Positions 43,373-51,207 of a DNA stretch of 64,000 nt are shown piece after piece. A model generated the notes under the pieces. That model had not been told where the DNA came from, searched no databases, and was given only the letters and a program-made list of their open reading frames with translations. Every line of letters begins with the position of its first letter. Position 1 is the first letter of the stretch. This DNA is from Mycobacterium sp. IS-3022 (GTDB taxonomy: Bacteria > Actinomycetota > Actinomycetes > Mycobacteriales > Mycobacteriaceae), in the NCBI RefSeq assembly GCF_001500065.1, contig NZ_LQIN01000050.1:124001-188000 (forward strand), written 5' to 3'. A program made the translations under genes and the position numbers.

Positions 43373-44005
43373 TCAGCCCTGCCCGTCGACGCTCATCAGA
43401 TGGGCGAACCGACCGACAAACTGCGTCGGATAGGCGCCAAGACCGACGTTGGACATCCACTCGGCAGCCGCGTCCGGGTGATCGATCCACTGCCTGGCGG
43501 CGACCTCGTCCTCGATCTCCTGCAGGATCATCACTTCGTGTCCGTCGTCCAGGGCACGGTAGACCCAGATCTTGCGCACCCCGCTGCGCTTGAAGCGCTC
43601 GATACCGTCGTGCACCTTGACCATCAGCGCCGACACGTCCTCGACCGACGACATGACGCCCACCACCACGCGGCCCACGTGATCGGCGGGCGAGGGGGCG
43701 TACAGGTCGATCTTCTCGACAACTTCGCCGCCGAAGACCGGCGGTATGTCGTCGACTCCGGCGACGTCGAACCACTCGAAAACCGCCGACGAGCGCAAAA
43801 CCTCGCGAATTGACCGGGGATTGCGGATTCCAATTGTGACGAGCACCCGGTTCGGCTCCCAAATCGACGTGTACACGACGACATGATGGGCACCAATTGA
43901 TTGCAAATTGTCGTGACGTTTCTTGAGCCATTTCCACATTCGCTCGACGTCATCAACTCGAAAGTCGCACGCAAGAATCAGCGAGTGCAGGTCGTACTCA
44001 CTCAT
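43373..44005 (-). CDS. Unknown protein with two ferredoxin-like (ABM-type) repeats
   Basis: This 210-residue protein shows two similar alpha-beta units. Unit one is residues 8-100 (LILACDFRVDDVERMWKWL, then HHVVVYTSIWEPNRVLVTIG). Unit two is residues 115-205 (GRVVVGVMSSVEDVSALMVK, KIWVYRALDDGHEVMILQEI, then WIDHPDAAAEWM). The pattern is that of dimeric alpha-beta barrels such as antibiotic monooxygenases and heme-handling IsdG/MhuD, but no signature catalytic residues are recognised. It forms an operon with bfd and has an IdeR-like box 37 nt upstream of its ATG, so an iron or heme role is plausible. Confidence 0.7.
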   Translation of the reverse strand: MSEYDLHSLILACDFRVDDVERMWKWLKKRHDNLQSIGAHHVVVYTSIWEPNRVLVTIGIRNPRSIREVLRSSAVFEWFDVAGVDDIPPVFGGEVVEKIDLYAPSPADHVGRVVVGVMSSVEDVSALMVKVHDGIERFKRSGVRKIWVYRALDDGHEVMILQEIEDEVAARQWIDHPDAAAEWMSNVGLGAYPTQFVGRFAHLMSVDGQG

Positions 44006-44041
44006 CGATTCTCACCGCCTGTCTCGACTCCGGCCCAATGG

Positions 44042-44060
44042 TTAGCGCAGTCTAACCTTA
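44042..44060. promoter_or_regulatory. Putative IdeR (iron) box between the bfd operon and bfrA
   Basis: TTAGCGCAGTCTAACCTTA matches the IdeR consensus TTAGGTTAGGCTAACCTAA at 14 of 19 positions (15 with the W code). The right half CTAACCTTA fits perfectly. A partial second match TTAGCCTA follows at 44062-44069. It sits 36 nt before the unknown gene and 187 nt before bfrA. IdeR activates bfrA in M. tuberculosis with iron. Confidence 0.5.
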
Positions 44061-44246
44061 CTTAGCCTAGGCAGTCCAGACTAGGGCCCGCATCAGCGCC
44101 TCGAGTCACCGCGATGGCTCGTCATTGTGCCGAAAACACGCCTCGCGCAAGCATTAAAGCGAGCTTGTCGGCCATAACTGGACTAGTTTGGAAGGTGCAC
44201 AATCGAAGCGATGCCTGACCAGCCCTCAAGCGCCCAAGGAGTCACC

Positions 44247-44732
44247 ATGCAAGGCGATCCGGACGTCCTGAAATTGCTCAACGAGCAATTGACGAGCGAA
44301 CTCACAGCCATTAACCAGTATTTCCTGCATTCGAAGATGCAAGCGAATTGGGGCTTCACCGAACTCGCCGAATACACGCGTAAAGAGTCGTTCGAAGAAA
44401 TGAATCACGCGGAGGACATCACCAACCGCATTCTTCTGCTCGACGGGCTCCCGAACTATCAGCGGTTGTTCTCCCTGCGAATCGGTCAGACCTTGCGTGA
44501 GCAGTTCGAGGCCGACCTGGCGATCGAGTACGAGGTGCTGGAGCGCCTGCGCCCGGGCATCATCATGTGCCGCGAGAAGGGCGACGCGATCTCGGCCACA
44601 CTGCTGGAGAAGATCCTGTCCAACGAGGAAGACCACATCGACTACCTCGAGACCCAGCTGCAGCTGATGGACAAGCTGGGCGACGAGCTCTACGCGGCAC
44701 AGTGCGTGTCGCGCCCGCCGACCTCCCTGTAA
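44247..44732 (+). CDS. bfrA: Bacterioferritin BfrA
   Basis: This 161-residue heme-containing ferritin forms 24-mers that oxidise and store iron. The ferroxidase ligands E18, E51, H54 and the later EE/H motif NEEDHIDYLE are present, Y25 is present, and M52 is the heme ligand (EEMNHAED). The C-terminus QCVSRPPT matches M. tuberculosis BfrA. ATG 44247 has AAGGAG at 44236-44241; an in-frame ATG 36 nt upstream is less likely. Confidence 0.95.
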   Translation: MQGDPDVLKLLNEQLTSELTAINQYFLHSKMQANWGFTELAEYTRKESFEEMNHAEDITNRILLLDGLPNYQRLFSLRIGQTLREQFEADLAIEYEVLERLRPGIIMCREKGDAISATLLEKILSNEEDHIDYLETQLQLMDKLGDELYAAQCVSRPPTSL

Positions 44733-44873
44733 GCGCCTCCCGAGGACCCCGGCGACACCTCCCTTTCCGCCAGCGTTTTACGCACGCACGCGGGGCAACC
44801 CTCGTCGGGGTGTGTAACTTTCCTAGCCTGGCTAACGATATGGGTGTGGAGAGTTTCGCCTCGGAAGGGAGAC

Positions 44874-46928
44874 ATGACCAGCCAGGCCACGCCGAGCGCC
44901 ACCGCCGACCGGGAGTCCGGTGGCGCGCTGATCAGCCGCCGGCGCCGCAACATCATCTTCGTTGCGGTGCTGCTCGGCATGCTGTTGGCAGCCCTCGACC
45001 AGACGATCGTGGCGACCGCGCTGCCGACGGTGGTGGCCGATCTCGGCGGCGCCGGTCACCAGTCCTGGGTGGTCACCAGTTACCTGCTCGCCTCGACGAT
45101 CGTCACCGCGGTGGTCGGCAAGCTGGGCGACCTGTTCGGCCGCAAGACGGTGTTCCAGGTCTCGGTGCTGTTCTTCCTCGGCGGGTCGGTGCTGTGCGGC
45201 ATGGCCGGATCGATGGCTGCGCTGGTCGCCTCGCGCGCCCTGCAGGGCATCGGCGGCGGCGCGATCATGGTGACGGCTATGGCCGTCATCGGTGAGGTCA
45301 TCCCGCTCCGGGAGCGCGGACGGTACCAAGGCGCGCTCGGCGCGGTGTTCGGCGTCACCACGGTGATCGGCCCTCTGCTCGGCGGGTTCTTCACCGATCA
45401 CCTCAGCTGGCGCTGGGCATTCTGGATCAACGTCCCGATCGCGCTCGTCGTTCTCGCGGTCGGCACCGTGGCCATCCCGTCGCTGGCGAAGGCCGGCCGG
45501 GCGGTCATCGACTACGCCGGCATTCTCTTCATCGGACTGGGGGCGTCCGGGCTGACGCTGGCGACCAGCTGGGGCGGCAGCACCTACCCATGGTCATCGG
45601 CGGTCATCACCGGGTTGTTCGCGACCTCGGCCGTCGCGCTCGCGATCTTCATCTGGGTGGAACTGCATGCGGCCGAACCGATTCTGCCGATCCGGCTGTT
45701 CGCCAGCCCGGTGTTCACAGTGTGCTGCATATTGGGCTTCATCGTCGGTTTCGCCATGCTCGGGGCGTTGACGTTCCTGCCGACGTTCATGCAGTTCGTC
45801 GACGGCGTGTCGGCGACGGAATCCGGCCTGCGAACTCTGCCGATGGTCGTGGGCATGCTCATCACCTCGATCGGCAGCGGGAACATCGTCGGACGCACCG
45901 GCCGGTACAAGGTGTTCCCGATCGCGGGCACCGCGGTCATGGCGGTGGCGTTCTTCTTGCTGTCCGGCATGGATGCGGCGACGCCGACCTGGGAGCAGTC
46001 GCTGTTTCTGTTCATCCTCGGCGCGGGAATCGGCCTCTGCATGCAGGTCCTCATCCTGGTCGTCCAGAACACCTCGAGCTTCGCCGACCTCGGAGTGGCG
46101 ACGTCGGGTGTCACATTCTTTCGGGCCATCGGAAGTTCTTTCGGCGCAGCGATTTTCGGCAGCCTGTTCGCCAATTTCCTCGCGAGCCGGATCGGGCCGG
46201 CGCTGGCTGTCAGCGGCGCGCCGCCACTCGCCGCCGAGTCGCCACAGGCACTGCACACGTTGTCGCCGGAGATGGCCGCGCCGATCATCGATGCATACGC
46301 CGACTCGCTGGGCCGGGTGTTCCTCTACGTCGTCCCGGTCGCCGTCGTCGGCTTCGTCGTCTCGCTGTTCCTGAAGGAAGTGCAACTGCGTGAGATGGAA
46401 ATGGTGTCGGCAACCGACCTCGGCGAGGGCTTCGGGATGCCGGGCACCGAATCGCCGGAGAAGATCCTGGAGGTTGCCGTCGGCCGGCTGTTCCGCGATT
46501 CGCCGGACATCCGGTTGCGTGCGCTGGCCGCGCAACCCGGCTGCGACCTCGACGTCTGCCAAATGTGGGCGCTGCTGCAGATCTACCGGCAGAACCAGGT
46601 GTTCGGCTCGGCCACGCTGACCGACATCGCCGAACGACTGAGGGTGCCATACGAGGTCATCGAACCGGCCTTCGACGATCTCGTGCGTCACGGTCTCGCG
46701 CTGCGCACTGGCGGCCGGCTGTGGCTCACCCAAAAGGGAATCAGACAAGTCGACGCGATCTCCACCGCGATCGTCGGGCGCATCGTCGAGAAGCTGGCCA
46801 CCTCGCCGTCGTTCGAGGGGCGTCCGGACCGGTTGCAGGTGGAGGCGGCGCTCGAGCGAATCGCCCACCGCATGCTGGTGCAGCGCGACTGGACCGACGA
46901 CCGTCCGCAGTTGGTCACCACGGGCTGA
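44874..46928 (+). CDS. MFS drug:H+ antiporter (DHA2) with cytosolic C-terminal domain (Rv1877-like)
   Basis: This protein of about 684 residues has 14 predicted helices with antiporter motifs LDQTIVATALPTVVADL, GKLGDLFGRKTVF (motif A), RALQGIGGGAIMV and GAVFGVTTVIGPLLGGFF (motif C). After helix 14 (about residue 495) a 185-residue cytosolic tail follows, containing LTDIAERLRVPYEVIEPAFDDLVRHGLA, a winged-helix-like element (quoted only to locate it). It probably exports drugs or lipids. ATG 44874 has GGAAGGGA upstream. The position after bfrA matches M. tuberculosis. Confidence 0.9.
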   Translation: MTSQATPSATADRESGGALISRRRRNIIFVAVLLGMLLAALDQTIVATALPTVVADLGGAGHQSWVVTSYLLASTIVTAVVGKLGDLFGRKTVFQVSVLFFLGGSVLCGMAGSMAALVASRALQGIGGGAIMVTAMAVIGEVIPLRERGRYQGALGAVFGVTTVIGPLLGGFFTDHLSWRWAFWINVPIALVVLAVGTVAIPSLAKAGRAVIDYAGILFIGLGASGLTLATSWGGSTYPWSSAVITGLFATSAVALAIFIWVELHAAEPILPIRLFASPVFTVCCILGFIVGFAMLGALTFLPTFMQFVDGVSATESGLRTLPMVVGMLITSIGSGNIVGRTGRYKVFPIAGTAVMAVAFFLLSGMDAATPTWEQSLFLFILGAGIGLCMQVLILVVQNTSSFADLGVATSGVTFFRAIGSSFGAAIFGSLFANFLASRIGPALAVSGAPPLAAESPQALHTLSPEMAAPIIDAYADSLGRVFLYVVPVAVVGFVVSLFLKEVQLREMEMVSATDLGEGFGMPGTESPEKILEVAVGRLFRDSPDIRLRALAAQPGCDLDVCQMWALLQIYRQNQVFGSATLTDIAERLRVPYEVIEPAFDDLVRHGLALRTGGRLWLTQKGIRQVDAISTAIVGRIVEKLATSPSFEGRPDRLQVEAALERIAHRMLVQRDWTDDRPQLVTTG

Positions 46929-46980
46929 AACCAAACTAGAACGCGTTCCAATTCCGCGGCTCGCGGCGTACGATGCCGTC

Positions 46981-47463
46981 ATGAGCCGCATTGGGGACTT
47001 CGCCGACGACGACGCCGCCGCCTGGGTGGTGAAGTCGCCGGACATCGGCGTCGCGATGGCAGGTTTCACCAACGCGGTCTACACCAAGAACCGGCTACCC
47101 ATGCGGGTCCGTGAACTCGCACGGATGGTCATCGCGCTCGACAACGAATGTGTCGTCTGTCAAAACACCCGCGACTCAGAGGGTTTGGCCGCCGGTGTCG
47201 ACGAGGATCTCTACGACCACGCCGCCGAATGGCGGACCTGGCCGGGCTACAGCGCACAGGAACGCGTCGCCGCGGAGTTCGCCGAGCGCTTCGCCAGCGA
47301 CCACACCGGGCTGCGGGACGACGAGGACTTCTGGGACCGCTGCCGCGAGCACTTCAGCGACGAACTGCTGACCGACTTGGCGTTGTCGTGCGCGATGTGG
47401 CTCGGTATGGGCCGCATGCTTCGCACGCTCGACATCGGTCAAAGCTGCAAGATCACGCTGTAA
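46981..47463 (+). CDS. Carboxymuconolactone decarboxylase/AhpD-like protein
   Basis: This 160-residue all-helical protein has the redox-type motif ECVVCQNTRDSEG (CxxC with following His replaced by Asn-Thr). Preceded by PMRVRELARMVIALDNE, this is the usual AhpD/CMD core. It may reduce peroxides or act on lactones; the missing His after CxxC weakens an AhpD peroxidase role. It lies 52 nt after the MFS gene and 21 nt before the GlnA3-like gene. Confidence 0.82.
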   Translation: MSRIGDFADDDAAAWVVKSPDIGVAMAGFTNAVYTKNRLPMRVRELARMVIALDNECVVCQNTRDSEGLAAGVDEDLYDHAAEWRTWPGYSAQERVAAEFAERFASDHTGLRDDEDFWDRCREHFSDELLTDLALSCAMWLGMGRMLRTLDIGQSCKITL

Positions 47464-47484
47464 GCCGCGGCGCGACCGCGCACA

Positions 47485-48855
47485 ATGGCTGTCGTGAATC
47501 CAGTGGCAGCCAAGCCCCTCGCCGCCGCGGCGATCGCCCAACTGGAAGCCGATGGGGTCGCCACGCTGATCGGCACGGTCGTCAACCCGGCGGGGCTCAC
47601 ACACGCCAAGACGGTGCCGTTGCGCCGCATGGGGGCCTTCGCCGATCCCGGCCTGGGCGCCAGCCCGGTCTGGCACGCCTTCGCGATCGACCACGCCGGC
47701 ATCGTTTACAGCAGGGCGATCACGCCGGTGGGGGATCAACGGATCCGCATCGACCTCGGCGCGCTTCGCATCCTCGGCGACGGGTTGGCCTGGGCGCCGG
47801 GGATGTTCTTCAACCAGGACGGCACTCCCGATCCGTACTGCAGCCGCGGGGCGTTGAGCCGGGTGCAGAGCCGGTTGACGGACGAGGGCCTTACCGCCGT
47901 GGTCGGACACGAGATGGAGTTCGTGCTCGTCGGTCCCGACGGCGGGCGCCTACCGTCGCACCTGTGGGCGCAGTACGGGTTGGCCGGCGTGCTGGAGTTC
48001 GAAGGGTTCGTGCGCGACGTCACCAACGCCGCAACCGCGTCGGGCGTCGCGATCGAACAGTTCCACCCCGAGTACGGGGCCAACCAGTTCGAGATCTCGC
48101 TGGCCCCACTGCCACCCGTCGCGGCGGCTGACGCGCTGGTGCTGACGCGCATCATCGTGGGACGGGTTGCGCGGCAGTACGGCATGCGGGTGAGCCTGTC
48201 GCCGGTGCCGTTCGCCGGCGGGGTCGGATCCGGTGCGCATCAACACTTCTCGATGAAGCGAGGGGAGACGGAGCTGTTCTTCGACGGCACCGGCGCCAAC
48301 GGGATGACGCGGGAGGGCGAGTCGGCGATCGCGGGGCTGGTCGCCGGCCTGCCCGAGGCGCAGGGCGTGCTCGCCGGTTCGGTGTTGTCCGGTCAGCGTA
48401 TGCAGCCGGGGAACTGGGCCGGTGCGTACGTCTGCTGGGGAACCGAGAACCGCGAAGCCTCAGTGCGGTACCTGATCGGCGGGCCGAGCAATCCCTACGG
48501 CGCGAACATCGAAGTCAAGGTGGTCGACCCGTCGGCCAATCCATACTTCGCGACCGCGGCGATCCTGGGGCTTGCGCTGGACGGGATCGAACGCGGACTG
48601 CAGCTACCGCCGGAGACGACCGTCGACCCCGCGACGCTGACCGATGCCCAGCGCCGGGAGACGGGCGTCGTACTGCTCCACGAAAAACAGACCGATGCGC
48701 TCGATGCGCTGAACCGATCGTCGTTGATGCGAAGGATTCTCGGCGACGAAGCCGTCGACGCCGTGGTCGCCGTGCGCCGCTACGAGCACGACAACTACGG
48801 CGCGCTGAGCCCCGAGGAGATCGCCGACAAGTTCCGCCTGGCGTGGAGCGTATGA
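47485..48855 (+). CDS. glnA3: Glutamine synthetase-like ligase GlnA3
   Basis: This 456-residue protein has GS motifs GHEMEFVL, EQFHPEYGANQFEIS, the ATP/glutamate loop GSGAHQHFS and ENREASVRYLIGG. In the motif normally ExR, this protein has EVK (IEVKVVDPSANPYF), a change in the substrate pocket. It belongs to the GlnA3/polyamine-ligase branch rather than GlnA1. Homologues of this group glutamylate polyamines; true ammonia assimilation is unlikely. The start ATG 47485 has a GTG alternative 9 nt downstream. It is the Rv1878 orthologue by position. Confidence 0.86.
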   Translation: MAVVNPVAAKPLAAAAIAQLEADGVATLIGTVVNPAGLTHAKTVPLRRMGAFADPGLGASPVWHAFAIDHAGIVYSRAITPVGDQRIRIDLGALRILGDGLAWAPGMFFNQDGTPDPYCSRGALSRVQSRLTDEGLTAVVGHEMEFVLVGPDGGRLPSHLWAQYGLAGVLEFEGFVRDVTNAATASGVAIEQFHPEYGANQFEISLAPLPPVAAADALVLTRIIVGRVARQYGMRVSLSPVPFAGGVGSGAHQHFSMKRGETELFFDGTGANGMTREGESAIAGLVAGLPEAQGVLAGSVLSGQRMQPGNWAGAYVCWGTENREASVRYLIGGPSNPYGANIEVKVVDPSANPYFATAAILGLALDGIERGLQLPPETTVDPATLTDAQRRETGVVLLHEKQTDALDALNRSSLMRRILGDEAVDAVVAVRRYEHDNYGALSPEEIADKFRLAWSV

Positions 48856-48859
48856 CGAC

Positions 48860-49303
48860 CTAGACCAGGCCGGTCGCGTCGAACACCCACGACATGTCGG
48901 CGTTGGCGAAGTCTTCCATCCAGGTGGGCGGCGCGTTGTTGGCCAGCGCCCCCATGTCCCAGTAGTCCTTCCACAGCGTGATCTTGCCGTTCTCGACGCG
49001 GTGCACGCTGACGAACTTCAGGACCGCGGACTCGCCTGTGGCCCAGTGCCATTCCTCGTGATGTTCGTACATCACGTCCGCACCGTTGTCGAGCATCAGG
49101 CCATCGAAGTTCTCGTAGGACGCCAGCGGCTCGAGGCCGATCTTGAGGCGCTTGACGATGTCTTCCGGCCCACGCGCGGCAGCGGTCGGACCGACCGGCA
49201 CGTCGAGGTAGGTGCAGTCGTCGGACAGGAAGGTCTTCACCGCCTCCCAGTCCCGCGCCGAAAGCGCCTTCCACATGCCGAGCACCGTATCGCTAACTGA
49301 CAC
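48860..49303 (-). CDS. SnoaL-like/limonene-epoxide-hydrolase-fold protein
   Basis: This protein of about 147 residues has the NTF2-like fold: VLGMWKALSARDWEAVKTFL, CTYLDVPVGPTAAARGPEDI, MYEHHEEWHWATGE, then VHRVENGKITLWKDYWD. GTG 49303 with AGGAAGG upstream overlaps the preceding gene's end by 11 nt. The ligand is unknown; such proteins often act in polyketide, terpene or steroid pathways. It is transcribed with the amidohydrolase. Confidence 0.8.
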   Translation of the reverse strand: MSVSDTVLGMWKALSARDWEAVKTFLSDDCTYLDVPVGPTAAARGPEDIVKRLKIGLEPLASYENFDGLMLDNGADVMYEHHEEWHWATGESAVLKFVSVHRVENGKITLWKDYWDMGALANNAPPTWMEDFANADMSWVFDATGLV

Positions 49304-51086
49304 TGGCCAGTTCACCTTCCTGTCGCGAGAGCGCCGGCGCCTTGTGCGCCGCACGCAGAAACCGCCCGGTCCGCCGATTGCCGACGATGTCGGTGAGGTT
49401 TCCGTCGAGGAACACCGCACGCCCTCCGACCAACACGGCGGCCACGGTGTCGTCGTTGCGGTTGACCATTCGTGAGAGCCCGCCGTACTGGTCGACCTCC
49501 GCTTCGGCGTAGCGGTCCAGCGAGTCGTCGAGATGCGCGGGGTCGATGACAACGACGTCGGCGCGGTCCCCGATACGCAGATGGCCCGCGTCGATGCGGT
49601 ACCAGTCGGCCAGTTCCCCGGTGAGCCGGTGCACCGCGTGTTCGACCGTCATGAAAGGCCGTCCGGCGTTCTCGGCGTCGCGCACGTGGCGCAGCAACCG
49701 CAGACCCATGTTGTAGAACGCCATGTTGCGCAGGTGTGCGCCGGCGTCGGAGAAGCCCATCTGGATACCGGTGTCGCGCGCGAGCTTTCTGAGCACTTCG
49801 GGCCGGTGATTGGAGATCGTGGTCCGCCAGCGCAACGCCCTGCCGTGGTCGAGCACCAGATCGAGGAACGCGTCGACGGGGTGCAGTCCGCCGCGGTCCC
49901 GGCCGACCTGGCCGAACGACTTGCCGACGACCGACGCATCCGGACAGGCGACGATCTCGGCGTCGAAGAAGTCGCGCTGCCACACGCGGATGCCCAGCTT
50001 GCTTTCGTACTCCTTGCGGAAGCGACGGCGGTAGGCCTCGTCGCGCATCAACTCGTTGCGCTCGACCTCGTCGCGCAGGTGCAGCGCCGCCGCGCCCGCC
50101 CCGAACTCCTCGAAGACCACCAGGTCGATGCCGTCGGCGTAGACCTCGAACGGCACCGGCAGGTGCTGCCACCGGAAGTTGCCGCCGAGCTTGTTGACAA
50201 GCCGGGCCGCCGGACCCAATGCGTGAATGCTGTACGGGTTGGATTTCACGTCCGCCGCCGACAGCAGGCTGGTCTTGAGCGGATTGCGGACGATGCCCAG
50301 CGACTGCACCAACTGCGAGCCGAGGTTGAGCGGATTCTGGATGTCCGGGCCCGACTGCAGCACCCGTCCGGCGCGACGCAGGAGTGACTTCAACCGGCGC
50401 AGCTCCCGCGGCTTGGCGTAGGTCGACGGCAGCGTCCGCGACCGGCACACATCGCCGTCGAGCTTGTCGAAAAGCAGTTGTTGAGAAGACATTCCGACGA
50501 ACCCGGCCTTCAGCGCCTCGGCCAGCCAGCGCTCCATCTGCGCTTGTTCGCCCTTGCTGGGTCGCACATCCTTACGGGTGGCGCGGTCCAGGCCCATCAC
50601 CGCGGCTCGCATGTCGGAGTGCCCGATGAAGGCCGCGACGTTGGGACCCAGCGGCCGCGATTCCAGCGCCTCGATGTACTCCTCGCAGTTCGTCCAGGTC
50701 TTGTGCTGCTCGATCGCGCCGATGACGTGTTCTCGGGGGATCGCCTCCACCCGGCCGAAGATGTCGCCCGCGTCGGTGGCGTCGACGTGCACCGTCGACA
50801 GCGAGCAGGAGCCGAGCATCACCGTGGTCACGCCGTGTCGCAGCGATTCGGCCAGGGCGGGGCCGGCCAGTACCTCGACGTCGTAGTGCGTGTGGATGTC
50901 GAGCATGCCCGGCAGCACCCACTTGCCGGTCGCGTCGATGACCTGGGGGCAGTCGGTCGCGTCGAGGTCGTCGGGGCTGACCGCGACGACGCGGCCGTCG
51001 CGGATACCGAGGTTTCGCACGGCCGACGGGGCACCGGTGCCGTCGAACCAACGACCGTTGCGGATGATCGTGTCGTAGCTCACCAC
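49293..51086 (-). CDS. Amidohydrolase (N-acyl-D-amino-acid deacylase family)
   Basis: This protein of about 597 residues has the metal-binding LPGMLDIHTHYDVEV (HxH), GVTTVMLGSCSLS, FIGHSDMRAAVMG, and the C-terminal GFSDAGAHLRNMAFYN. The composite beta-sandwich with TADHLRIGDRADVVVI-like elements at the end is typical of cytosolic D-aminoacylase or dihydropyrimidinase relatives. GTG 51086 or 51083 precedes SYDTIIRNGRWFDG; both have weak ribosome sites. It is divergent from the dienelactone hydrolase over about 120 nt with a dyad. Confidence 0.86.
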   Translation of the reverse strand: MVSYDTIIRNGRWFDGTGAPSAVRNLGIRDGRVVAVSPDDLDATDCPQVIDATGKWVLPGMLDIHTHYDVEVLAGPALAESLRHGVTTVMLGSCSLSTVHVDATDAGDIFGRVEAIPREHVIGAIEQHKTWTNCEEYIEALESRPLGPNVAAFIGHSDMRAAVMGLDRATRKDVRPSKGEQAQMERWLAEALKAGFVGMSSQQLLFDKLDGDVCRSRTLPSTYAKPRELRRLKSLLRRAGRVLQSGPDIQNPLNLGSQLVQSLGIVRNPLKTSLLSAADVKSNPYSIHALGPAARLVNKLGGNFRWQHLPVPFEVYADGIDLVVFEEFGAGAAALHLRDEVERNELMRDEAYRRRFRKEYESKLGIRVWQRDFFDAEIVACPDASVVGKSFGQVGRDRGGLHPVDAFLDLVLDHGRALRWRTTISNHRPEVLRKLARDTGIQMGFSDAGAHLRNMAFYNMGLRLLRHVRDAENAGRPFMTVEHAVHRLTGELADWYRIDAGHLRIGDRADVVVIDPAHLDDSLDRYAEAEVDQYGGLSRMVNRNDDTVAAVLVGGRAVFLDGNLTDIVGNRRTGRFLRAAHKAPALSRQEGELASVS

Positions 51087-51104
51087 GCCATAGAACAGTC
51101 CGAG

Positions 51105-51118
51105 TTGACGAGTGTCAA
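51105..51118. promoter_or_regulatory. Dyad TTGAC-N4-GTCAA in the divergent promoter
   Basis: TTGACGAGTGTCAA forms a perfect 5+5 dyad between the amidohydrolase and dienelactone hydrolase genes. A second imperfect pair AAATCG/CGATTT follows at about 51123-51145. A local repressor site is plausible; TTGAC could alternatively be a -35 hexamer. Confidence 0.35.
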
Positions 51119-51207
51119 TGAAAATCGTGAACAGATTTCGATTTGTGTCTACTGATGCGATTGACGTGCACTGTTGTGATGTCGAATGCGGGGGCATACT
51201 CGCCGAG

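Noticed and set aside
44800..44873. Possible IdeR box CCTAGCCTGGCTAACG upstream of the MFS gene
   Set aside because: Only the core GGCTAAC fits; about 9 of 19 consensus positions match, close to what could occur by chance.
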